DNA from: Nymphaea colorata
Taxonomy: Eukaryota; Streptophyta; Magnoliopsida; Nymphaeales; Nymphaeaceae
Reading direction: 5' to 3'
Assembly (NCBI RefSeq): GCF_008831285.2
Contig: NW_022205115.1
Coordinates: 1-38,954, forward strand
Length of the DNA stretch: 38,954 nucleotides
Shown here: one piece after another, positions 12,015-22,418 of the stretch
How positions within the stretch are numbered: position 1 is the stretch's first letter
Layout of the letters: each line of letters starts with the position of its first letter
Position numbers and translations under genes: made by a program
Notes under the pieces: generated by a model
The model's input: only the letters and a program-made list of their open reading frames with translations
Databases searched by the model: none
What the model was told of the DNA's origin: nothing

Positions 12015-13408
12015 TCATTGGTATTTTAGGCCCTGGTATGCTGTGCCGCTAAAAACGTACATTAAATCGTACCATAAAAATGGTTTTTCAGTTCGGTAAA
12101 TATGGCAAAAGGCATCAAAGTCGATGAAGATGTGCTTTTGCTTCGAACTTAATACTCTATTCTTCATTTATAACTCTAAACCTCCAATTTAAGGCTCAAC
12201 TTGCTTCGGCTTTTGCTTCCAATCAAAAAATTTACTCTCTGTCACTTCACTCAATTTGTAAAGGTCCAAGTAGCCCTATCTCCTTGTTAGGACCTTTTTT
12301 ATTCCAGATTGCTTTATCTTTTGGTAATCATGAGTGAGAACATTTCTGACTAAGGATAGATTGCTTAGTCTTTCAAGATCATAGTCGCAAATGTAGCCGT
12401 CATTGTTGCCATCATAGTAAAGAAAAGTCATAAAAAGTACGTGTTCAAGAGGCATAACTCTTAGCTTTTTGCTGATACTCCAGAATTAGTTCAAAGACAG
12501 CACTTCTGGTAGCTCAAGAAAATCGAAGATTCTATTTGGTTTCTAGTATAAGACTTTCAACCATCTATTTATTGATTGTTTTGTGATGCAGAGCTAGCTT
12601 CCGGCGACTTTGTCATCATAACGCCCGATGTCCTTCATAATCTTGATAACTGAGTTTTTCTATTAATGCGGAATTAGGCCTCCGACAACTTTTTTCTCGT
12701 TAAAGTATATCAAGGGTTTCTTGCGAGCTGACTGGATCATGACATCTCTCTTGCGCTGAGTTTTCATGGTCGAATGCTGGATTTATCTTATTTGAGTTGT
12801 GAGAATGGTTTAGTGCGACCGCAGATCCTAAACTCCTTTGGATTATTTATTTTAGAGGATGTGAAGAGTATGGCATCTCTTTTTGGACTTATTTTGATAA
12901 AGATTCGGGTAGTCTACTTCAAGTTTATCTTCAAAAAGGTTAGAGTAAGTCTCCTTGAATCTTTTTTCGTTGAAATTCTTAAAAATTTCAAACTATCCTG
13001 CATTAAAAAAGGGTTACTTTTAGTGGGTACCTTGCACTACTCTAACTATTTTCCATTATATGTGATCAATGTACGGTCTTTCAGCTTCACATTTTCGAGA
13101 TAGTCGATTTCGAGTTGGTTGTTCATGAGTTTTACAACTTTATCTCTAAATTTTTCTCGATCGCTTTTCGCTTACTAAGGATCGTACTTCATTGGACTCT
13201 TGAGCTAATTTCTATATTCGATGAAAGGGTACTAGTATTGCTTGCGAACTGTCTTTTGATAGCTTATGAGCTTTTTGCTTCCAAACTCACGAGCAGCATT
13301 CCACAAAATCTTAGGTAATAGTTTTTCTCGCGAAATTTGGTTGACCACGTTTCTTATATTCTTCTCCAAGAGCTTCTCCGGACTGATATGATTATTTTAT
13401 TGTGACAT
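12015..13408 (-). CDS. EF-hand calcium-binding protein
   Basis: Start ATG 13408 (MSQENNHISPEKLLEKNIRN), stop TGA 12015-12017, about 464 residues. The C-terminal half contains one canonical-looking calcium loop, DGNNDGYICDYDL near residue 330, with Asp/Asn at positions 1, 3 and 5, Gly at 6, Ile at 8 and Asp at 12. Helix-like residues flank it (LEHVLFMTFLYY and ERLSNLSLVRNVL). The N-terminal half is basic and helical without a recognised domain. The architecture is reminiscent of regulatory-subunit-like EF-hand proteins, but I cannot assign one. One frame change sits at a six-base A run on the plus strand (13005-13010); a seventh base gives one continuous frame. It shares a 21-base divergent promoter with the RCC1-like gene. 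Confidence 0.65.
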
Positions 13409-13429
13409 TAATTATAATTTCTCATAATT
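13409..13429. promoter_or_regulatory. 21-base divergent promoter between two start codons
   Basis: Only 21 A/T-dominated bases separate the ATG of the EF-hand gene (minus, 13408) from the ATG of the RCC1-like gene (plus, 13430). Read toward the minus gene it ends in TTATAATTAATG, the same box found before tandem copies B and D. Read toward the plus gene it ends in ATAATTATG. The two genes must share core promoter bases and have almost no 5' leader, unless one start is misplaced. Confidence 0.55.
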
Positions 13430-14715
13430 ATGAATAGATTTGCTCGACGTGTTCTCTACGGCAGAGGACTCAACATCGCTGGTAACACACAATGCCACAT
13501 AGCGCAGTTAAATCCTTCGAGAATAAGCATTCCGAAATTTACGCCGATTGAAGAAATGGAAGGAGTAGCCATCAAAAAACTTGGATGCGGATTTTTACAA
13601 TCATACTACTTGCTATGTATGTTATCGGATAAGTAGAGAATGGAGGATTCATTAAATCCGGCTACTTCATGGACTCCCTTACAAGCATTCGAGTCATCAA
13701 CATGCATCGTCTCGCCCTTTTCTTATCCCTATCCTTCAAAAATTCATTTTTTGGGTAAGACTCTAAGCTTCAGGGGCGGAGACTAGCGCCCAACCATCTT
13801 CAATAAAGAGATAGATAGTCCGTTTGAAGATGCAGTATTCGGAGGATGCCGCGTCTTTGGAATAACATACTCAAAATAAGTCTACGCAATGGGCGAAAAT
13901 TATTTTGCACAACTCGGAACTCGTACTTTTAAATCTATCACAGGGAATATTATGAATTTTTAATCAAGCTTTACAAAACTTGCCGATATAAATAAAGAAA
14001 GAATTGTTAGTATTGGCTGCGGATTTCAGCATACATTGTTCATTACTGGTATTCATGATGGGATTCTAGATAACGATAACCTCTATGGATGTGGCAAGGC
14101 TTCCGATTATCAGATTCAACCGCTAAAATATCTTTAAAAAAATGAGGTTGCCGATAAGATTTAAAATCCTTAGCCCATTATCAAAGGCGAGAAGATCAGA
14201 AAAGCCACAGGTGGGCTCAAGTTTAGCCTCGTTTGGGTGGATAAAAACAAGCTATATGCGGTTGGAAGCAACAAGTTCGGCCAGTGCGGCCAAAACAACA
14301 TTAGGTTTCCAGAGGTCAAAAAGCTAACTCAAATTTCATTTGAATGGGAAAAAGATGAGCAGATCATAGACATCGCCAGCGGCTTTTGCCATAGTCTCAT
14401 TCTCACGAATAAGTATGTTTACTTCTTTGGATCCATTGAGCAGGGGCAAAACCCTTTCGCGTGTAAAACCGTCATAATCTAGCATTCAATGAAAATATCT
14501 GCACCCCCACCATCCTCCCCATCAAAAATCCAGTAAAAATATTTGCAAACTTCGACAGGTCGGCGATAGTCGATGCGGAAGGTCAGGCCTATATTTTTGG
14601 AGGAAGGGACTACTCTTATTGCGGAGGGTAAAGCGGAAAGTTGGAAAAGCTTTCCGGTTTTTCAACTGACAGTGAGATAGGCTTGGGATTCGCGCACACC
14701 CTTCTCTATCCTTGA
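13430..14715 (+). CDS. RCC1-like repeat (beta-propeller) protein
   Basis: Start ATG 13430 (MNRFARRVLYGRGLNIAGNT), stop TGA 14713-14715, about 428 residues. The chain repeats the RCC1 blade pattern of an L/VYA-x-G-x-N-x-x-G-Q-x-G strand followed by I-x-x-I-x-x-G-x-x-H-S/T-L-x-L. Clear examples are VYAMGENYFAQLGTR, IVSIGCGFQHTLFITG, LYAVGSNKFGQCGQ, IIDIASGFCHSLILTN, AYIFGGRDYSYCGG and IGLGFAHTLLYP. RCC1 propellers act as guanine-nucleotide exchange factors or as protein and chromatin scaffolds; nothing here shows which. The frame is open from 13430 to about 14475 with several TAA/TAG codons and then changes once. The last blade closes on the stop, consistent with a full-length protein. The convergent SmG gene ends 56 bases away. 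Confidence 0.75.
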
Positions 14716-14771
14716 TATTTATACATCACACAATTAGAGTAATTCACACTTTCATAAATTCTTTACGACTA

Positions 14772-15041
14772 TCAACCGATCACTTTTTCCAAAAGCTCCC
14801 ACATGAGGATGCTGCTGCCGCGCACCACCACTTTGTATAGGATCTTTCGTTCGCTGCCGCTAATCTCAAAGGCCTTCTCGAGGGCGAGATTCATGAAAAC
14901 ATCCACACCGATCACGATTCCTTCAATCTAGCGGCCACCGTTGAGCTTTATCCTTAGTTTCTTTGCGACGTATTTGTTAAGGTCAGGGGAGTAGCCCTGC
15001 TTGGGTAGTGGCCTCTTGATGGCGCCTTGCTTGCCTGCCAT
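14772..15041 (-). CDS. Small nuclear ribonucleoprotein G (SmG)
   Basis: An intact 89-residue frame from ATG 15041 to TGA 14772-14774 with one internal TAG. It has the two Sm motifs: KKLRIKLNGGR followed by IEGIVIGVDVFMNLALEKA (Sm1), and YKVVVRGSSILMWELLEKV (Sm2). The N-x-x-G-R loop, the D-x-F-M-N-L core and the V-V-R-G-x-S-I signature match SmG rather than the other Sm proteins; LSm7 is the main alternative. SmG is one of seven Sm proteins that ring the U-rich site of spliceosomal snRNAs. The TAG falls right after GGR, where other eukaryotes have variable polar residues. The upstream minus-strand sequence TATTATAAAATG places a TATA-like box against the start codon. No frame change is needed, which makes this a good anchor for the genetic code. 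Confidence 0.85.
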
Positions 15042-15193
15042 TTTATAATAGATTGACTCTCAAAAAGATAATAACCAAGCGTGGTGTTAAAATTTGCTAT
15101 CTTTTATAAATTCTTTCTTATTTTTGATTTCAGGCGGTTCCATATAGAGCAATATAAATCCAAGCAGGGGGTCCTGTCGATTATATTAATTTG
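15042..15193. promoter_or_regulatory. Divergent promoter region, SmG / PIWI genes
   Basis: A 152-base AT-rich gap between the SmG start (minus) and the PIWI start (plus). TATA-like sequence lies within about 12 bases of both start codons (TATTATAAAATG on the minus strand, TTATATTAATTTGATG on the plus). No other element is visible. Confidence 0.45.
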
Positions 15194-17496
15194 ATGTAGC
15201 TATAAAACTAAGAAAGGCTTTCCCTCCTACCCAAGCGCCTTAAAGGCTCATACACCAACAAGTTCCGGTCCCTCAACATCACCACCAATCACTTCCATGT
15301 TGAAGTGGAAATTTCGAAGAGATTCATATCTTCTCACTCCTTTTCACTCCAAAGATCCCTTATGACAATACAAGCTTGCGTCGTGAGGTCCTGGAGGCTG
15401 GGATGGAGAGCATCAAGATGTTCATTGACAACCCTGTCATCAGCGGCAACAACATCTACTCTACCCGCCCAAGCAGGTCCCAGCTATTTGAGATCGAGGC
15501 TAGGGGCTACAGAGTGGGAGTGAAGTAGGTGAAGATTCTAAAGGTGAAGGAAAACCCTAAATTACTGTTAAGCTTCCTCAATAACGGCCTCCGCAGCATT
15601 ATGCGCAAGCTGAACTACATCGAGATCGGCCGCTCAGGAAAGTACTTCAACGCTAGCGACAAGACGAACATTGATAATTTAATGATGTTCAGCGGCTACA
15701 GATCCAACTTGTTCTCCTGGAGAACGGCTTTTATCTGAGGGTGGACTCTGCAAAGAAGATAGTGCGCAATCAGACCGTCCTGCAGGTTATTGATGAGGTT
15801 TACAAGTTCCATCAGGATAAATAGAAGGATGAAAAAAGGTTGATCTTGCAAAATGAGCTCCAAGGAAAAATAATCATGACGAATTATGGACGGACTTCAT
15901 ACCACAAGATCGAGGAAGTTGTCTTCCAAGACCTCGAGAGCATCTTTTTAGAAGATGCAAGCATGTCTCTTCGTGAGTACTATGCCAAAAAGTACAATAT
16001 TCAGATCAAAAATCCCAAACAGCCCTTGCTCAGAGTTGAATCTAAACGGAAGGGAAACAAAGAATTCCAGATCTATCTGGTGCCCTAGCTCTGTCTGATG
16101 ACCGGAATCCCTGATAACTTCGATTAGTTCAGGAGAAAAAGATCTCAGAAAATACCATCAAGTCTGCTGATGAAAAGCAAAGAGAAATCTTAAGCTTATG
16201 AGACAACTTCGTGATAATGATGAATTCCAATCTTTCAAGTAGATCGGCATTCGAATTAACAAGAACCTTGAGACAATTAAGGGCAAGGTGATACCCATGC
16301 CAAGGATCAATCTGGGCTAAAACAACTCCATCTAGGAGGGCAAATAGGCCTTCTTCAATCTCTACAACAAACCCATATTCTCAAGCAAGCACAATATTCG
16401 CTGCGGTGTCATCTATTTCTCAGGCCAAGACACAAGAGGATTGCTTGAAACCTTCGAGTCTACCTCCCGCAACTTGCGTGTGAAGCTGGAGATAGTGAAA
16501 CTGAGTGCAGGTGATTTTGATTATAGGCGGGCTCTAGGCCAAATTGAAGCCATGATTAAAAGAGCTGCTGAAAAAGAAGATTGCAACATCTGTTTGATCA
16601 TCCTGCCGAACCCTCTCAAGGCTCAATACAAGAAAGTCAAGGCATAGGCACTATTGCATAACAAGATTATCTGCCAAATCACTACTGAAGCCACCATGAA
16701 AAAGAAAAACCTTCAGAGCATAGCCACCAAAATTCTTTTACAAATCATCGCAAAGCGCGGCAATACTCTTTGGGTGCCCCGTGTCCCTTCTGGCATGCCT
16801 CTGACTATGATGATCGCGTTTGAAACCGTGAAGGACCGCAGGAGCACGTTGGGAATGTGTGCAACTATAAACTCCACTTTCTCCTCGATTTTCAGCAGAA
16901 CTTAAACATTCGAAAGGGCTGAGCAAAAGTTCAACGCCATGGTAAGCTTGTCTCTTCAAGCTTCCAGTGCCTACCTAAGCCGCAACAAGTAGCCCCCCGC
17001 AGAAATCCTCATATTCCACAGCTCAACATCTGGAGACCAGATCCCCATGTTCCAAGACTTCTACATCAACGTTTACAAGACAAGGCTACCGAGATATACA
17101 AGGAAAGACTCCCGCTATCACAATGGTGATGGTCAACGTCAAGACATCCGAGCGTTTCTTCACAGAGGGCGATAATGCACGCAATGTTCCCGCTGGTACT
17201 CTAATTTCTACAGATATCGTGACGAACTTCTATGACTTCTACGTGGTCTCCCAGGCATCGAACCGCGGCTCAACCGTCCCTAACCACTACCGTGTGATCT
17301 ACTCAGACTCGAAGATGTAAGAAGGAGTGCTGCAAGAGCTCGTATTCTCGCAATGTTTCAACTATGTGAACTGGACTGGCTCGATTAAGGTTCCGGGAAT
17401 CCTGCAATACGCTGACAAATGTGCCAGGTTCAACTCAGAGATTCTGAGAATGAGGCCCTGTGTGACGATTTACAAGGAAAGCTGTACTTCGTATGA
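15194..17496 (+). CDS. PIWI-clade Argonaute with degraded slicer residues
   Basis: Start ATG 15194 (M, then many Glu from TAA/TAG), stop TGA 17494-17496, about 767 residues. The N-terminal domain contains TNKFRSLNITTNHFHVEVE. The PAZ region ends in YNIQIKNPKQPLL and YLVPELCLMTGIPD, where the conserved Glu is TAG. MID follows. The PIWI domain has NLQSIATKILLQI, RGNTLWVPRVP, VKTSERFF, GTLISTDIV, YDFYVVSQ, VPNHYRVIYSDS, NWTGSIKVPGILQYADK and the C-terminal KLYFV. In the catalytic set, the first Asp of the usual G-x-D position is Glu (MIAFETV). The second, normally in YRDG, is Ser in ILIFHSSTSGDQ. The third-position His (NHY) is kept. It probably binds small RNA without slicing. About eight frame changes are needed (near 15350, 15715, 16135, 16195, 17075, 17105 and 17440, among others). 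Confidence 0.8.
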
Positions 17497-18071
17497 TCAT
17501 GCCCAACCAATCTATAAATCATTTTGTCCTATTCAATACAAATATGACCAAGCTTCATGTTCAAAGGAGAATTTGGTATTATCCTCCACCCATACATGGT
17601 CAAATAAGTTTATGCTTACATATTATGATATTAAAACCCATATTTTATTTATAACATCTGAGTTCGGTAGAAATATGCTGACTATCGAGCATTTTTATCT
17701 TTAAGAAACATTGAGGCTACTCAGCACTTGAAGCTCTTGATCCTCTTAAAAATTGCATCGCAATTTCAGTTGAAATCTATCAGGATCTATTACTTTTACT
17801 GAATTCGTAATTGATTTCCAGTCCATATACGTATTTACATATCTTTTTAACTTTAATAGAGCTAACTTTTCGCAAAAATTTCACATTTATTCTTTATTTT
17901 TCTTCACGAATTTTACTAAAACGCACCAAGTTTCATATACTAGCTTCTTTGTCGCCTGAATTCTCTTATTTCTTCCAGCACATGAGAGTAAAATAATCAA
18001 ATTGCGAATTGCATTACTAAAATTCGTTGGTTTATTTCTATTCGATTAGTGCGATCCTCATAATAATATAG
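17497..18071. other. Intergenic spacer before the tandem array
   Basis: 575 bases of AT-rich sequence between the PIWI stop and the start of tandem copy A. Every reading frame is broken up and no protein similarity is apparent. It should contain the PIWI 3' end and the promoter of copy A, which ends in AATAATATAGATG. No RNA gene or repeat recognised. Confidence 0.55.
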
Positions 18072-21000
18072 ATGAAAATTTAAAAAAAGAAATTTCTATC
18101 AAATCTCGCCAAAATTAGAATCTTCAAAAGGAGCCACCCCGACATATAACGATACTTTTATATTTTCCAGATCCTGCATGCTATATTTCTTGCCTACTTC
18201 ATGGTAATCCGGGCAGAAGCAGTATTCACAAATCCAGTTTTTGTCCTTTTCAAGGTACCCCGTTCGCCACATAGCAAATAAACCGATAACTAACTTCGCT
18301 TTCTTACCTTCCATATATTCTGAGTGCGTTTCTGACGATCATTTGCTTATTCGAATTAGTTCCTCTACTTTCTATCAGTCTCAAAGAGAAAAGAAGCGAT
18401 AATCAAGAAGATAGGATTGCTAAATAGCGATTCCTGCTGAAAATTTCTGCCGTTTTTTCGTTTCTATTCAACTATTTTGCCATTTTAGTGCTCGTCGTCA
18501 TTCTTTCAGTAATCCTTATACTACTTAGAGCATAGAAGCAACCAGTTATTCCTCAATCGGTACAAATCTAGTACTTGGTAACTATCCTCTTTTGCGAGAT
18601 TATAATAATTAGTTGCAAGGAGCCTTTAATATATTCATTCAGACTCATCATACTCCTTGCTTGTATCTTATTACTCCCTAACCTTTTGGCTTATAGCATC
18701 GTAATAATCATTTCGCTCTACACTCTCAAATCAGATGATAACTCGCCCTTGTAGCAAATCATCTATACCTTAATAATCACAGTAGCTATGCTCCTCATTG
18801 TGAGTGAGCAAACTCAAGCTGATATAAGTATTATGAACTTCATCATTCTTCTTGGGTCGGTCATACTGGCTTTTTATTTACCCCTGCAATTTAAGCTCGA
18901 AATAGGGTGGAAGATGATAATGATTTTTTACTAGCAAGTATCGAGAAGCTTGGTAGAGATGAAGACCTCTGTTCTAATAGGAAATAAAGATAATGAACAT
19001 TTTCCAAAGTCTTCAAATAAACCATAAGATTCTCCTTTAAGAAGATAATATCCCCACAACTAAATTTGAAACCCTATCATTAAAAGGGATTAAAAATAGA
19101 AACTGAATTAATTACTCGCAACAAAGCTCTCAATTGATATCAAAGCAAACCCAAATAATCTAAGCATACTGGTCCAAAGGTATGAATGCGAATTGATCGA
19201 TAAAGTATTTTCAATATCTACTTTATATGAGATATAAAGATTAAGTCTTTAAGTGGAATCGAAACATCGCTATGAAGATATCCAAAGGATAGAATCTCTC
19301 ATCAACAAAATAGAAGTAAACTTTCTGAAAAGTGAAGATGAAATCAATAGTTCTCTCATCTTCCGCATCGAAAAAAGATTAGAAAAGTTCTACTTTTCTA
19401 TAGGCTAAAGCATATAAGAGTTACTAGCCCTCTGGAAGACCACATCTCGTGAAGAAGTAAACGAAAATATCTTTACTAATTCACTGTAAAAAATCATTCA
19501 TTTGGAGGCTTAGTCTCTGTAGATTTTAGAAGAGCTGAAGTGTTACAAAAATATGAGTTTTTAGACCTAAATCTTCCACTATTCGCAAACTCTTACCAAT
19601 ATCAGTATTTCACAATATAATACCTACTAAAATTAGAAAGATTAGTACAAGCTCATGGATACTAAATTCATCCTCATCTCCAACAACCTTATATAAGATG
19701 CTTCACACTTCATATCAAAGCAAATCACAATAAACAAAGAGTAAAATCTCATAGGCATGAATATATCCTAACTTTTTACAGTTTCTACAACATTTATCTC
19801 GAAAACGAACTCAAGAATATCATATCCGTCAGCTAGAATCATAAATAATTGATCATCCCATTCAAGATAATCAATCATGATAAAAAATTCATTGTAAGTA
19901 CATGTGCGTTCAAAATACTTCCAAGCCTTAGCCAAGGTGTTAAGTATATCATAAACTTCGCTAGTAAGAAATAAGACGGAAGAAATACGCCTGTATTGCT
20001 TATAGAGTGATATTATTTAAGGATTTTCCTCCAGTTTCTTCTAAAAGTACAAAATCGATGAAAATATTCTTCCAGATGTGATATTTGGAAGGGAATTTTT
20101 AATACCCTCCTTTCTGCCCACATCTCTGAGGAATGCATGGTCAGAGGAATGACGGTAAAATGCGAGCTCAAGTTTCAAGATCTAAGGAACACACAAAATC
20201 GACGCGAGGAACTAGGCATTCTGTTCCACTGGTTTAACTATCAAAGATATCTATCAAGCCAAGAACATGAATTATATCTTATTCTAACTGAACTCCCGAG
20301 AGGAAACAGTACCCTTACGGCTAATGAAACGATCAAGCAGTTCGTTGTAATTGCAAAAAAGAAACTACAAGGCTAACTTACACCGATTTGACTCATAAAA
20401 ATTATTGCAAAATAAGAAACCCTTTGGAATCCATCATCGATGATAAGCTTTCAAGGATAAATATCACCTATAGGGCATCGTATTTTAAGATCATTGTCGG
20501 CATAATGGTTTTAATCTTCTTGGTGGCCATAGGAGTTTTAATATTTATTAAGATTGATACTGCCCAATCAGGTAAGACTTTGAGTTATGAACTTCAGGTC
20601 TTAAGCAGCACAAATTCTCTCATTCAAGTCATGTACCAACTATTTTATCAATACTACCAGTATTATCAGATCAACAACTATCCATAACAGTTGCTACAGA
20701 TACAACAGTACAACATGACGGCTCAAAAAAACTAGTATTATGTAAAGGCAAACAGCAATATTGTCACATTACTCCCACTTATCCTTAAAAATCAAAGCCC
20801 CCAAATTATTTAGACATATACTGTTTAGATGGAAGGCTTCACATACTTGAAACCACAGCCAAGATTGACTTTGTAAGCTTTTTATAGGGTACTAAAGAAG
20901 CCTTGGCTACTAACAACCCTGAATTTTTGGTAAGAAACTAACATATAGTAAGCTAAATAGTCGACTCTTTTGTTCCAATCGACAATAAAGTCTTACAATA

Positions 21001-22187
21001 ATTTTCAACAAGAGTGTCAATAGCTTTTGAAGTCATATTGGTGTTAATTATTCTCTTGTGCCTCATCATCAAGTTTATCCACATGCGGATTGCTATCTTC
21101 AAATGGAATGTCTTGAAGATATATGAAGATATCACTGAGGCGCAATTAAATAAATACACAAATAAGCTTGATGATTTTATTAATCTTCTTGTCCATACAA
21201 AGTACTATGATAGAAAGACTTCTTCAAAACGCAATAAGATTCGGATAAAAGGATTTTCGACAAAGGATACTTTTGGATAGAAGATACATAAGTTGGACTC
21301 CCAAGAGGAAATAAAACCAAATGAATCAAAAGGGATTGTAAAAGGAACTTTTGTCAACCAACTTATGCAAAATAATCTCATATTATGGATCCCATAACTA
21401 TTGGAGCTTTTTTCCTTCTTTTTTCTAGCCTTGCATCTACATTCAATCATGATTCTGCTACAGTCCTTTAATACTCTTCTGACCTGCAATCTCTGACGAT
21501 GATTATCCTAGAAAGAGCAACATAATTTTATCAAACATCCATGCAAACAATTTTACCTTTGGCTTAAAGAACACCTTGGACTAAGCAATTAGTTTTTACT
21601 GTGCCCACAAGGGTTCATCTTAAGTTGCCTTAATACTTCAATAACTACAAAAATATCTAGAATAGCATGCTAAACTATAACATGTGTGATTACTCCTACC
21701 TAAACACCGGCTCACTCTATAAAGGCATTAACTGCTCTGTATCTTGGACGGAATGATGAATCAGGGATTCACAGAAACTTACAGTTTTCTCATGTCTGAG
21801 CTTGAAGATTTCGCAGGCATTCCTATACAGGACCTTGGCAAGCAGTACCGCCCACACGCAACCTATCCATTCTTCATGGAAGTTTGCTATGCACGAAGAA
21901 CTATAAACAATATGCTTGCATTTGTCCAAGACCAGTTCAATGTAGCTGTAAACGGGTTTCTCAGCTTCAAACAAAATTAGCTCCAGGCTGTAGCAGGCGC
22001 AGGGTTCGTTTTGCTGCCTTTTTTATTGCTTTTGATGTATCTCTTTGGCCAAGGACTACGTTCGGAGTGCGCATTTGCGATAAAATGCTTCCGGATCCTT
22101 CCTCGTTCATTCATAATGAAGATTGCCACATCAAAAAAGCTGCAAAACCTGGGAGTACTTAACGAAATAGAACTCATAGCAGCATGA
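18072..22187 (+). CDS. Tandem paralogue A: multi-pass membrane protein with PAS-like middle (AT-rich version)
   Basis: Start ATG 18072 (MKI..KKFLSNLAKI), stop TGA 22185-22187, about 1,372 residues. About six hydrophobic helices lie in the first 290 residues, for example FLFNYFAILVLVVILSVILI and IMNFIILLGSVILAFYL. A soluble middle follows: NLSILVQRYECELIDKVFS, LIFRIEKRLEKFYFSIG, then LMDTKFILISNNLIEDAS. Next come one helix (FKIIVGIMVLIFLVAIGVL), a Tyr/Gln-rich lumenal motif (YQYYQYYQINNYP), a second helix near 21030, and a conserved C-terminal block (MMNQGFTETYSF to INNMLAFV) followed by a last helix. The layout resembles the ciliate PAS/tiny-macrocysts-B-like sensor family; that name is tentative. 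Unlike B-D, its middle is AT-rich. Frame changes occur near 18320, 19060 and elsewhere. Confidence 0.6.
21823..21925 (+). repeat. Near-identical tract shared with copy B
   Basis: From CTATACAGGA to AACAATATGCTTGC, copies A (here) and B (26181-26283) differ by only a base or so over about 100 bases. Copies C and D encode almost the same peptide with many silent differences. This island of identity inside more diverged flanks is the footprint expected of a recent conversion between A and B. Confidence 0.6.
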
Positions 22188-22401
22188 ACTATTGTATTAT
22201 AATATTTTAACTTTTCCTTATACAATTTATTATCATCTTCGGATTCTTATCTGATTTAAAAATCCATATAATTTCTTTATGAAAATATCAGTTATGGGTA
22301 AACAATCTGCAGATAAGATTAACTCAACAACCTTTGATTTTCGAACATCGAAATCAACTTTAAGCACATATAATAAGCTTTTTTTTAGTTTTGTTCTAAA
22401 T

Positions 22402-22418
22402 TAACTTTATAATTAATG
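22402..22418 (+). promoter_or_regulatory. Pre-ATG box of copy B
   Basis: AACTTTATAATTAATG ends in the start codon of copy B and is repeated almost unchanged before copies C and D, although farther upstream the spacers have diverged. A TATA-like core so close to the ATG implies a very short 5' leader. Same core as at the EF-hand gene start. Confidence 0.5.

Noticed and set aside
15194-17496. PIWI gene as a pseudogene because of many frame changes
   Set aside because: Family motifs are preserved up to each break and resume after it, with little sign of random substitution; lost bases in the consensus explain this better. It cannot be fully excluded.
18099-18314. Small minus-strand Cys-containing protein
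   Set aside because: It lies entirely inside the N terminus of copy A, whose plus-strand start and KKFL-NLAK motif are shared with the other copies.
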